Assembly (NCBI RefSeq): GCF_024137025.1
Contig: NZ_JAMYJR010000013.1
Span: forward strand, 248,001 to 312,000
DNA length: 64,000 nt
Direction: 5' to 3'
Origin: Paractinoplanes aksuensis
GTDB taxonomy: Bacteria; Actinomycetota; Actinomycetes; Mycobacteriales; Micromonosporaceae
The translations under genes were made by a program, and so were the position numbers. Below are positions 34,045-44,643 of this stretch, one piece after another. The notes under the pieces were generated by a model. It was given only the letters and a program-made list of their open reading frames with translations, did no database searches and had not been told where the DNA came from. How positions within the stretch are numbered: the stretch's first letter is position 1; the number at the start of each line of letters is the position of its first letter.

Positions 34045-35475
34045 GTGGCGACTTCCGACGATGTGAGCAAGGTGGCGCGGGCCTTCCCCACCCGCTATCT
34101 GCCCGGTCCCCAGATCCGGGACATGCCCGACGAACCGCGCGGTTACTGGCGGCTGATCGGCCCCGGCATCATCGCCGCCGGGGTCGGGCTGGCCTCGGGC
34201 GAGTTCGTGCTCTTCCCCTACATCGCCTCGCAGGTGGGGCTGGTGTTCGTGTGGGCCGCGCTGGTCGGCCTGATCACCCAGTACTTCATCAACATGGAGA
34301 TCGAGCGGTACACGCTGGCCACCGGCGAGACCGCGCTCACCGGGTTCAGCCGCTACTGGCGGCACTGGGGGCTGTTCTTCGCGATCCTCACCTACTTCGC
34401 CAACCTCTGGCCGGGCTGGGTGACCAGTTCGGCCACCCTCACCACGTACATCTTCGGTGGCAACCGCACGGTGATCGCGGTCTGCATGCTGATCGTGATC
34501 GGCCTGATCCTGACGCTGGCGCCGGTGGTCTACGTCGCTCTCGAGAAGGCGCAGATGCTCAAGGTGGCCGCCGTGCTCACGTTCTTCGTGATCGCAGCCA
34601 TCTTCGCCGTCGGGGCGTCCGCCTGGAGCGACCTGCCCCAGGTGGTCACCCAGCCCCGGCTGCCGATCGACGAGCTCGGCTTCGCGCTGCTGCTGGGCGC
34701 GCTGGCTTTCGCGGGCGCCGGTGGCGGGCAGAACCTGGTGCAGTCCAACTGGATCCGCGACAAGGGCTACGGCATGGGCAAGTACGTGCCGCGGCTGGTC
34801 AGCCCGGTCACGGGCCAGCCCGAGGCCGCCCCGAGCACCGGGTACGCGTTCGAGCCGACCCCCGAGAACCTGCGGCGCTGGCGCGGCTGGTGGAAATTCG
34901 CCAACATCGAGCAGCTCAGCACGTTCGTGGCCATCACCTTCGTCACGATCCTGTTCACCTCGCTGCTGGCCTATTCCACCGTGTTCGGCCGCGACGGGCT
35001 CGAGAACAGCATCGGCTTCCTCGAGGTCGAGGGCCAGGTGCTGGCCGACCGCGTCGGCTCCTGGTTCCAGTACCTGTTCTGGATCATCGGCGCGTTCTCG
35101 CTGTTCGCGGCCGCGCTCGGCATCGTCGACTACACGAGCCGCCTGGCGGCCGACGTCATCAAGACCTCGTACGCGCGAAACGCCAACGAGAGCAAGGTGT
35201 ACGCCGGTCTGGTCTGGGGCCTGGTCGCGATCGGTATCGGCGTCCTGGTGGCCGGCTTCAGCCAGCCCATCCTGCTGCTGGTGATCTCGGCCGTGGTCGG
35301 CGGCTTCATGATGTTCATCTACTCGGCCCTGCTGATCCTGATCAACCGCCGCATCCTCCCCGAGCCCATCCGCGTCCGCGGCGTCCGCCTGGTCGCCCTG
35401 GTCTGGGCCTTCTTGCTGTTCGGCCTCCTCTCCGTCCTCACCTTCGCCGACCGCATCGGCGAACTCTTCGAGTAG
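34045..35475 (+). CDS. Nramp-family transporter-like membrane protein
   Basis: 476 residues from GTG 34045, with GAGGAG five bases upstream. About 11-12 membrane helices; the first helix region LIGPGIIAAGVGLASGEFVL resembles the Nramp metal-binding helix, with the usual DPGN replaced by SGE-type residues. The sequence belongs to the divergent Nramp-like branch found in actinobacteria and planctomycetes, so Mn/Fe transport is not assured. Helix 6-type sequence is ALLLGALAFAGAGGGQNLVQ. Residues ~265-300 form an inserted loop rich in Pro and charged residues. Position within STAS genes is unusual and may link ion flux to stress sigma control. Confidence 0.75.
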   Translation: MATSDDVSKVARAFPTRYLPGPQIRDMPDEPRGYWRLIGPGIIAAGVGLASGEFVLFPYIASQVGLVFVWAALVGLITQYFINMEIERYTLATGETALTGFSRYWRHWGLFFAILTYFANLWPGWVTSSATLTTYIFGGNRTVIAVCMLIVIGLILTLAPVVYVALEKAQMLKVAAVLTFFVIAAIFAVGASAWSDLPQVVTQPRLPIDELGFALLLGALAFAGAGGGQNLVQSNWIRDKGYGMGKYVPRLVSPVTGQPEAAPSTGYAFEPTPENLRRWRGWWKFANIEQLSTFVAITFVTILFTSLLAYSTVFGRDGLENSIGFLEVEGQVLADRVGSWFQYLFWIIGAFSLFAAALGIVDYTSRLAADVIKTSYARNANESKVYAGLVWGLVAIGIGVLVAGFSQPILLLVISAVVGGFMMFIYSALLILINRRILPEPIRVRGVRLVALVWAFLLFGLLSVLTFADRIGELFE

Positions 35476-35569
35476 CCGGAACGACCCGGCGACGGGTCCG
35501 GGCCACGACCGGCTCGAACCCGTCGCCGAGCCGGTCCTCGTCGTCCCGCCGTTGCCGCGGGTACGGTCT

Positions 35570-35828
35570 TCGGTGTGGCGGTCGAGGCGGTCGAGCAAGG
35601 TGGTTCCGTTGCCCGGCCGGCTGGGTGACGGTCGCCGACACCGGCGTCGGCTTCCCCGAGGTGCCGCCCGTCAGAAGCGGACCTCCGTCCCCCTGGTCCG
35701 ACGGAGGGCGCGGTCTGTTCCTGATCCGGAAGCTGACGCAGAGCGTGCGCATAACTAACGGCGCGACCGGATGCACCGTCACCATCACCGTGGTTCTGCC
35801 GGCGCAGGGTCTTGCGGTCGCAGCCTGA
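35570..35828 (+). pseudogene. Degraded GHKL anti-sigma kinase fragment
   Basis: The frame ending at 35828 encodes WVTVADTGVGFPEVPP, then DGGRGLFLIRKLTQSVRI, the G1 and G2 boxes of an RsbW-like ATPase. The N-box half is missing in this frame; a trace (VAVEAVEQGG) appears upstream in a different frame near 35577, so at least one frameshift and a deletion have occurred. No start codon or ribosome site fits. It lies beside active STAS genes and probably once encoded another switching kinase. Confidence 0.55.
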
Positions 35829-35962
35829 CCAGCTATTTGCTGGAATCGCGAGGCTGACATGACAAATGTTCGCGTATTACTCACCGAAGTCGAAAGAACA
35901 CGTGTTCGAATTGCAGCAGTCTGATTCGTGTACTCGTCAGTATTTGCTGGTAGACAACAGTT
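35829..35962 (+). promoter_or_regulatory. AT-rich control region before a STAS gene
   Basis: A 134-bp low-GC stretch holds the perfect palindrome GAACACGTGTTC (35896-35907). Two copies of TATTTGCTGG lie at 35834-35843 and 35941-35950; the first is also the right half of a CCAGC/GCTGG hairpin. No ribosome site is seen before GTG 35963. Candidate operator and promoter for the next gene. Confidence 0.5.
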
Positions 35963-36325
35963 GTGTCCGACAACTACTACGCCATCGTCTGCCCGCCACC
36001 TGACGTCGACGCGGACGGAACCGTGAGCGCGGCCGTGTGTCTGAGCGGAGAGTTCGACCTCGGCGCCGGCGACGATCTGCGGGCGGCGATCCTCGGCGTT
36101 GTCACCGGCGGGCGCGCGACGTCCGTGGTTGTCGACCTGACCAACGTGACGTTCATCGACGCGGCCTCGGTCGGCGTCTTGTTCGACAGCCGTTCCACCG
36201 CGCGGCGACGGCATGTCGAGTTTCGGATCACCGAGACGCGCGGCGTGGTGCGGCGCGTGCTCGACGTGCTGGACCCGACCGGCGTGCTCCGGCTGAATCG
36301 CCCGGACCGGCGCTCCGAGGGCTGA
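35963..36325 (+). CDS. STAS-domain protein (anti-sigma antagonist family)
   Basis: 120 residues from GTG 35963. Core strands are VSAAVCLSGEFDLGAGDDLR, TSVVVDLTNVTFIDAASVGV and HVEFRITETRGVVRRVLDVL. The FIDAASVGVL box corresponds to the FIDSSGLGVL box of SpoIIAA-type proteins, retaining one Ser two positions after the usual acceptor. It is separated from the other STAS genes by a kinase remnant and an AT-rich region. The gene 10 bases downstream is unrelated but may be co-transcribed. Confidence 0.75.
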   Translation: MSDNYYAIVCPPPDVDADGTVSAAVCLSGEFDLGAGDDLRAAILGVVTGGRATSVVVDLTNVTFIDAASVGVLFDSRSTARRRHVEFRITETRGVVRRVLDVLDPTGVLRLNRPDRRSEG

Positions 36326-36335
36326 CAATGCCTCC

Positions 36336-37220
36336 ATGCGGGTGCGCGTGGAGCAGGTGTCGTCGCTGGTTTTCGACGACGGGATGCCGGTGCGGGCGGC
36401 CTCGGCCGTGGCCCCGTTCGGTGACGGGTGGCTGGTCGTCCAGGACGACGCGACCCATGCGGCCTGGGTGCGGGCCGGGTCGGTGACGCCGGTGCGAGTG
36501 GTCCCGGCGGTGGACGGACTCGAGGTGTTCAGCTCGGTTGCGGGCACCAAGCACCTCAAACCCGACTTCGAGGCGGCCGTGGCTGTGCCGTCGGGCGGTG
36601 TGCTGCTGCTCGGTTCGGGGTCGACTGCCGTGCGTACGCGGGTCGCCCTGGTCACTGCGGGCGAGCCGGTGGTGGCCGATCGGCCCGCGCTGTACGCCGC
36701 CGTCGCGGACTGCCTCGATCTGCCTGCCGGTCAGCTCAACCTGGAGGGCGCCTGCCTGGTCGGCGGGCGGATGCGGTGGTTCCAGCGGGGCAACCTGGTC
36801 GCCGGCGTGCCGAGCGCTTCGGTCGACGTCGACCTCGCGGCCCTGCTGGGCGCGACCGAGGCCGGGCCGTCCGCCCTGTCCGGCGTACGCCGGTACGACC
36901 TCGGCCTCGCCCGGGGCGTAGCCCTGTCGATCACCGACGCCGTCGCCTTGCCGGACGGGAAAGTGCTGGTCAGTGCCGCCGCCGAGGACACGCCCAACGC
37001 GGTTGACGACGGGCCGGTGGTGGGCGCGGCGCTGGCCCTGCTCGACGACGAGACAGTGGTGGCGGTGGCCGAGCTGCCGGCCGTCGACGGGGTCGTGCCC
37101 AAGGTCGAGGGGCTGGCCGTGCGCGAGATCCTTCCGGACGGGGTGCGGCTGCTGGCCGTGGTCGATGTCGACGACCCGCTCGTGCCGTCGCGGGCGTTGG
37201 AGATCACTCTGTGGTGGTGA
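36336..37220 (+). CDS. Uncharacterised beta-propeller-like protein
   Basis: 294 residues from ATG 36336, 10 bases after the STAS stop. It is made of alternating short strands and Gly/Asp turns: VAPFGDGWLVVQDDATHAAW, VAVPSGGVLLLGSGST, LEGACLVGGRMRWFQRGN, AVALPDGKVLVSAAAED and VEGLAVREILPDGVRLLAVV. This suggests a five- or six-bladed propeller. No catalytic motif, signal peptide or metal site was recognised. It may correspond to one of the actinobacterial DUF families of this size, but I do not identify it. Its stop is 32 bases before the glgX start. Confidence 0.6.
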   Translation: MRVRVEQVSSLVFDDGMPVRAASAVAPFGDGWLVVQDDATHAAWVRAGSVTPVRVVPAVDGLEVFSSVAGTKHLKPDFEAAVAVPSGGVLLLGSGSTAVRTRVALVTAGEPVVADRPALYAAVADCLDLPAGQLNLEGACLVGGRMRWFQRGNLVAGVPSASVDVDLAALLGATEAGPSALSGVRRYDLGLARGVALSITDAVALPDGKVLVSAAAEDTPNAVDDGPVVGAALALLDDETVVAVAELPAVDGVVPKVEGLAVREILPDGVRLLAVVDVDDPLVPSRALEITLWW

Positions 37221-37252
37221 TGATCCGCCGTGAAGTGGGTAAACGCCGCACC

Positions 37253-39354
<2,102 letters not shown>

Positions 39355-39358
<4 letters not shown>

Positions 39359-39523
39359 GGTCTGTTTCGCGGCGGGGGCGGGGCTGCGGCGAGGCCCAGA
39401 TCCCGCCTGGCGGCGTCCCGTGAAAGCCCGGTTCCAACACCGGGAGCCGGACTTCCACGGGCCACCACCAGACGAAATCTGGACCGCGCCTCGCTCCCAC
39501 CCCCGCCGCGAAACAGACCCTAA
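39355..39523. repeat. 169-bp nested palindromic element (MITE-like or structured RNA)
   Basis: Outer arms of 28 bp (39355-39382 and 39496-39523, starting TTAGGGTCTGTTTCGCGGCG) differ by one base. Inside, further paired segments follow in register: GCGAGGC/GCCTCGC (39389-39395 with 39488-39494), CCAGAT/ATCTGG (39396-39401 with 39477-39482), CCCGTG/CACGGG (39417-39422 with 39456-39461) and CCCGGT/ACCGGG (39427-39432 with 39439-39444). The whole element folds as one long hairpin. Its ends supply the TAG stop of glgX (39356-39358) and the TAG stop of the opposed stress-protein fragment (39522-39520). No clear target-site duplication is seen. Confidence 0.8.
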
Positions 39524-39690
39524 GCCTTGAACAGGCGTTCCTCATCGAGCGCCGAGGTCTGCACCACCAGCACGTCGCAGACCGCGTTGCGGACGACACC
39601 GGCCGGCGCCGACCCGAGCAGCTGACCCTGGCCGGCGCCGAGACCACGGTTGCCGACCACGATCAGGTTGGCCGGTTTGTTGCCGACGAC
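39520..39690 (-). pseudogene. C-terminal half of a universal stress protein (Usp) gene
   Basis: The minus frame encodes PANLIVVGNRGLGAGQGQLL followed by APAGVVRNAVCDVLVVQ, the nucleotide-binding G-x2-G-x9-G(S) end of an UspA domain. Upstream in the same frame is a hydrophobic stretch (IAVILFLFPFVGVLWLG) that does not belong to Usp, so the N-terminal half has been lost. The stop codon lies in the arm of the palindromic element. Its missing half may be the fragment on the plus strand at 39748. Confidence 0.55.
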
Positions 39691-39747
39691 GCCGAGCCAG
39701 AGCACCCCGACGAACGGGAACAGGAACAGGATGACCGCGATGGGCGG

Positions 39748-39975
39748 ATGGACGACGATCGTGGTGACGTCGACGGGTCGCCCGGCAGTCGCAAGGCCTT
39801 GACCTGGGCGGCCGCCGAAGCCGCGGATCACGGTGCCGACCTGCTGGTGCTCAACGTCTGGGAGCACACCCTGCTGCCGCCGGCGGGCAGCGTCAGCGTG
39901 TCCGAGCGCATGGCCCCCGAGCCCAGCCAGGCCACCACCGACGAGCTGATCCAGGTGATCAAGGAAGAGCGGTGA
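39748..39975 (+). pseudogene. N-terminal half of a universal stress protein gene
   Basis: The plus frame encodes DVDGSPGSRKALTWAAAEAA then ADLLVLNVWEHTLLPP, the first strand, VDGSP loop and second strand of UspA. It stops after 75 codons at VIKEER, before the nucleotide-binding loop. The start is poor (MDDDRG instead of an IVVGVD strand). Together with the opposed C-terminal half at 39520 it looks like one Usp gene broken by inversion or two decayed copies. Confidence 0.55.
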
Positions 39976-40101
39976 CCGTCGTCCGGTGAACGGCCAGGAA
40001 ACTTAATATTTACGTGTGTCAATCTCCCGTGTCGGGGTCAAATGCGACATGATCTCACGTATCGACAAGTGTGAATGCTTGTCATCGTGGGGAGGAAACA
40101 C
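39976..40101 (+). promoter_or_regulatory. Leader and promoter region of the M4 protease
   Basis: The stretch around 40005-40020 is AT-rich (TTAATATTTACG). A 6-bp inverted repeat GACAAG/CTTGTC (40064-40069, 40078-40083) lies 18 bases before the start, followed by GGGGAGG. No unambiguous -35/-10 pair was assigned. Confidence 0.4.
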
Positions 40102-42315
40102 GTGAGAGTTGCTGTCGCGCTGGCCGGCGCCATCGCCCTGGTCAGTGGGAGCCTGGTGGTCACCGCCACAAATGTGCAGGCCGCGCCGGTCACACCCGGC
40201 TCGTCCCTGCTCGACCAGGCCGGTTCGGCGATCAAGAAGTCCGGTCTCGACCGTTACGCGGTCCACAGCAGCAAGAAGGGAACTGTCCGTTACACCCGCA
40301 CCTACGACGGACTGCGCGTCGCCGGCGGTGATCTGGTCATCCGGACCAGGAGCGACGGCACGTACGCCGGGTCCTCGGTCGGTCTGACCAGGCCGCTGAC
40401 CCTGGCCACCAAGCCGTCGGTGACCGCCGACAAGGCGGCCGCGACGGCCAAGGGCGAGTTCGAGGGGTCGATCACCAGCACCGGGAAGCCGGAACTGTTC
40501 GTGGACGCGACCAGCGGCCTCGGCAAGCTGGCCTGGGAGACCGTGATCACCGGCTGGCAGCCCGACCGGCAGACGCCGTCGCGCTTCCACGTCATCTCCG
40601 ACGCCCTGAGCGGCGCGGTCATCGGCTCGTACGACGAGATCGAGCACGTGGCCGGCACCGGCAACAGTATCTACTCGGGCGAGGTCGCCGTGGAGTCCAC
40701 CGCGGCCGGCGCCTCGTTCAACCTGGTCGACCCGACCCGGGGCGGCGGGCTCACCTGCGACATGAACAACCGCACCTCGGGCGCCTGCGCGACGTTCACC
40801 GACGCCGACAACACCTGGGGCACGGGCGCGCCGGCCGACCGGCAGTCGGCCGCGGTCGACGCGCACTTCGGGGCCGCGGTGACCTTCGACTACTTCAAGG
40901 GCGTGCACGGCCGCAACGGCATCTTCGGCGACGGGCGGGGCGTGCCGTCGCGGGTGCACTACGGCAGCAACTACGTGAACGCGTTCTGGGACGGCGCCCA
41001 GATGACCTACGGCGACGGCACGGGCAACGCCAAGCCGCTGGTCGCGCTGGACGTGGCCGGGCACGAGATGTCGCACGGCGTCACCGAGAACGTGGTGCCG
41101 GGCGGGCTGACCTACTCCGGCGAGTCGGGCGGCCTGAACGAGGCCACCAGCGACATCTTCGGCAGCATGGTCGAGTTCCACGCCGACACCACGGCCGACG
41201 CCGGCGACTACGACATCGGCGAGAAGATCGACATCAACGGCAACGGCTCGCCGCTGCGCTACATGTACAACCCGACGCTCGACGGGCGTTCGCACGGCTG
41301 CTGGTCGACCAGCACGCGCAGCGTGGACGTGCACTACTCGTCCGGCGTGGCCAACCACTTCTTCTTCAACCTGGCCGAGGGCAGCGGGGCCACCCCGTAC
41401 GGAACCTCGCCCTTGTGCGGTGCGGCCGACCCCGTGACCGGCATCGGCCAGGAGAAGGCGGCCAAGATCTGGTTCCGGGCGCTCGACTCGTACTTCGTGT
41501 CGAACACCGGCTACGTCAACACCGCGAACCCGGGCAACACCGCGCGGGCCTACTCGCTGTCGGCCGCCGGCGACCTGTACGGCTTCTGCAGCGCCGAGTA
41601 CAAGGCCGTGCAGACGGCGTGGACCTCGGTGAACGTGGCCGGTACGGACGAGCAGTGCTCGACCGGCAACGACTTCTCGGTCACCCTCGCGCCGGCTGCT
41701 GTGGCCCTCGGCCCGGGCGAGTCGGCCACCGTCACGGCGACCACCGCGCTCGTCAACGGCGAGGCCGAACCGGTCACCTTCACTGCCGGTGCCACCCCGG
41801 CCGGCGTGACCGTCACGTTCGAGCCGGCCACCGTCACCGCGGGTGAGTCGACCACGATCACGGTGAGTGCCGACGCCACGGCCGCCCGGTCGAGCGGACC
41901 GGTCCGGATCACCGCCACGGCCCCGTCGGTCACCCGCACCCGGGACCTGGCCGTCACCGTCAACAGCGGCGCCAAGTGCGCGGGCACCAACGCCACGGTG
42001 GTGCCGATCCCCGACAACTCGACGGTAACCAGCTCCATCACCGTCGACGGGTGCACCGCCGCCCCGTCCACGACCAGCGGCGTCGAGGTGCACATCCGGC
42101 ACACGTACATCGGTGACCTGGTGGTCAGCCTGGTCGCGCCCGACGGTTCGGCCTACGTGCTGCACAACCGGGCCGAGGGCAGCACCGACAACATCGACAA
42201 GACGTACTCGGTCAACCTGGCCGGCGAGACGGCCGACGGCACCTGGACCTTGCGGGTTCAGGACGCCGCCAACCTCGACACCGGCAGCCTGACCAGCTGG
42301 ACCCTCTCCCTGTGA
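40102..42315 (+). CDS. Secreted thermolysin-like (M4) metalloprotease with P-domain
   Basis: 737 residues from GTG 40102, with GGGGAGG six to seven bases upstream. Signal peptide ending VQA, then an FTP/PepSY-type propeptide (RYTRTYDGLRVAGGDLVIRT). The M4 domain has the zinc motif HEMSH (His321, Glu322, His325), third ligand Glu347 (GGLNEATSD), and the downstream catalytic His region (VDVHYSSGVANHFFFNLAEG). After it come an Ig-like strand region (~540-640) and a proprotein-convertase P-domain (VEVHIRHTYIGDLVVSLVAP to DTGSLTSWTLSL). It faces a serpin gene across a shared terminator. Confidence 0.93.
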   Translation: MRVAVALAGAIALVSGSLVVTATNVQAAPVTPGSSLLDQAGSAIKKSGLDRYAVHSSKKGTVRYTRTYDGLRVAGGDLVIRTRSDGTYAGSSVGLTRPLTLATKPSVTADKAAATAKGEFEGSITSTGKPELFVDATSGLGKLAWETVITGWQPDRQTPSRFHVISDALSGAVIGSYDEIEHVAGTGNSIYSGEVAVESTAAGASFNLVDPTRGGGLTCDMNNRTSGACATFTDADNTWGTGAPADRQSAAVDAHFGAAVTFDYFKGVHGRNGIFGDGRGVPSRVHYGSNYVNAFWDGAQMTYGDGTGNAKPLVALDVAGHEMSHGVTENVVPGGLTYSGESGGLNEATSDIFGSMVEFHADTTADAGDYDIGEKIDINGNGSPLRYMYNPTLDGRSHGCWSTSTRSVDVHYSSGVANHFFFNLAEGSGATPYGTSPLCGAADPVTGIGQEKAAKIWFRALDSYFVSNTGYVNTANPGNTARAYSLSAAGDLYGFCSAEYKAVQTAWTSVNVAGTDEQCSTGNDFSVTLAPAAVALGPGESATVTATTALVNGEAEPVTFTAGATPAGVTVTFEPATVTAGESTTITVSADATAARSSGPVRITATAPSVTRTRDLAVTVNSGAKCAGTNATVVPIPDNSTVTSSITVDGCTAAPSTTSGVEVHIRHTYIGDLVVSLVAPDGSAYVLHNRAEGSTDNIDKTYSVNLAGETADGTWTLRVQDAANLDTGSLTSWTLSL

Positions 42316-42320
42316 CCGAT

Positions 42321-42357
42321 CGCCTGTCTCCCGGGCCGGCCGCCCGGGAGACAGGCG
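42321..42357. terminator. Bidirectional terminator, 16-bp perfect stem
   Basis: CGCCTGTCTCCCGGGC (42321-42336) pairs exactly with 42342-42357 around loop CGGCC, between the convergent protease and serpin stops. Confidence 0.9.
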
Positions 42358-42358
42358 C

Positions 42359-43570
42359 TCACCGAGGGTCGGTGACCCGGCCCAGGAACAGGATCGTGCC
42401 GGTCTCGCGGTCGGAGATCGTGAACAGGAACGGCCGGTCGACCCGGAACTCGATCGTGTCCATCCGGGCCGAGGTCACCATGACCCCGCCGGTGACGGCC
42501 GCGGCCTCGGTTCCGGCCTCGTCAACCCTTATGTACGTCTTCTGGACCACGCTGCCGACGGCCGGGGCGGCCGGCGACATCGGGCGGAAATCGGCGCGGC
42601 CCGGCATGAAGGCGGTGCGCATGCCGAGCTGCTCGAGCGGCTTCCTCAGACCGGCCGACCAGCGCAACTCGAAGCGCGGCAGAGCCAGCTCGTCGATCGT
42701 GACCGGGGCCAGGCTGTCGACGGCGGCCCGCCACTCGGCCGCGTCGAGCTCGGGTTCCCCCTTGTCAGGTAGCACGATCTCCATGCCGAACCGCTCGTCC
42801 TCGCCGTAGGGCAGCCGGATCATGCGATAGCCGGCCCGTTGCGTGTACGGGAAGGTCCGATCCCGCAGGTGCATTGTCGGGACGTCGACCGGGCCACCGG
42901 GGGTGGCGAACGACACCGGGCGGGTGTCGGCCTCGTCGAAGCTGGTCGTCCACCGGCCCAGGAAGTACACCGTGTTGAGCAGCACGAGCACCGCCTGCGG
43001 GTCGGGCAGCCCCAGATCCCGGGCGATCCCCTCGATGCGCCCGTTGGTGTTCTCGCGCACCCACTCGTCCATGGCCTCGGCCGTCTGCGGCGAGGCGAGG
43101 TCGGCCTGTTCGAGGGTGGCCCCGAACGTACGGCGGACGAATTTCACATAGTCGTCCTCGAGCGGGCCGTCGCTGTAGAGCGCGTTCGCCACCGACAGGG
43201 TCACCTCCTCGGTGTCGGCCAGCTCGCGCAACAGGGCGCCGACCCGGGGATCGCGGCCCGGCCGCAGGCCGAGCACATGGGCCATCTCGGTGGCGGTGTC
43301 GCCGTCGGCGCCGGCCGAGATCATGGCCAGCAGCAGGGCGGCCGACAGGGGCGACGTGACGGTGTTCGACCCGTCGACGGCCACGGCGTCGAGCAGGTCG
43401 AACGCGAACTTGTCGACGGCCCGGCCCACCTCGCCGGCGTCGGCCGGGGTGAGCTCGTCGACGAGGTCGGCATCGATGCGGGCGGCGTCGCCGGGCGGGG
43501 TCCTCCCACCGCAGGCGGAGGCCAGGAGCAGGCCGCTGATCAGGGCCGCGGCGGTCAGGAGACGGATCAC
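42359..43570 (-). CDS. Lipoprotein serpin (serine/cysteine protease inhibitor)
   Basis: 403 residues from GTG 43570, with AAGAG upstream; the open frame extends 39 codons further but lacks a lipoprotein signal there. Lipobox LASAC follows a hydrophobic core (VIRLLTAAALISGLLLASAC), so the inhibitor is anchored outside the membrane. Serpin motifs are present: TVTSPLSAALLLAMISAGAD, VLLNTVYFLGRW, PVTIDELALPRFELRW and the C-terminal FLFTISDRETGTILFLGRV. The reactive-centre loop begins at about residue 350 (DEAGTEAAAVTG) with the small-residue hinge of inhibitory serpins and continues GVMVTSARM; the exact P1 is uncertain. It may guard the cell surface against its own or foreign proteases. Confidence 0.88.
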   Translation of the reverse strand: MIRLLTAAALISGLLLASACGGRTPPGDAARIDADLVDELTPADAGEVGRAVDKFAFDLLDAVAVDGSNTVTSPLSAALLLAMISAGADGDTATEMAHVLGLRPGRDPRVGALLRELADTEEVTLSVANALYSDGPLEDDYVKFVRRTFGATLEQADLASPQTAEAMDEWVRENTNGRIEGIARDLGLPDPQAVLVLLNTVYFLGRWTTSFDEADTRPVSFATPGGPVDVPTMHLRDRTFPYTQRAGYRMIRLPYGEDERFGMEIVLPDKGEPELDAAEWRAAVDSLAPVTIDELALPRFELRWSAGLRKPLEQLGMRTAFMPGRADFRPMSPAAPAVGSVVQKTYIRVDEAGTEAAAVTGGVMVTSARMDTIEFRVDRPFLFTISDRETGTILFLGRVTDPR

Positions 43571-43615
43571 ATCTCTTCGACGGCGAGCGGGCGCCAAGGG
43601 TTCCCGGGCACTTGA

Positions 43616-44443
<828 letters not shown>

Positions 44444-44449
44444 TTCACG

Positions 44450-44489
44450 TGATCCCGGCCCGGCCCGATTGTGGACCGGGCCGGGATCA
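44450..44489 (+). terminator. Terminator after rpf
   Basis: TGATCCCGGCCCGG (44450-44463) pairs with CCGGGCCGGGATCA (44476-44489) around a 12-nt loop, seven bases after the stop. The following ~150 bases are AT-rich and probably contain the promoter of the phosphorylase/VMAP operon. Confidence 0.88.
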
Positions 44490-44643
44490 TGAATTGTCGC
44501 CGGTCATTCGAATTCAGATCTTGAATGAATATCGTCGTTGATCTCGGTCATTTATGTGATCGTTGTGCAAGGTGCTCGATTCTGTAACACTGTGGTAGCC
44601 GGGCGTGGCACTCGATAATTGTGATCCTTTTTAGACGGGGGTC

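Noticed and set aside
35570..35828. Intact anti-sigma kinase gene
   Set aside because: Only G-boxes are in frame; the N-box trace is in another frame and no start fits, so it is called a pseudogene.
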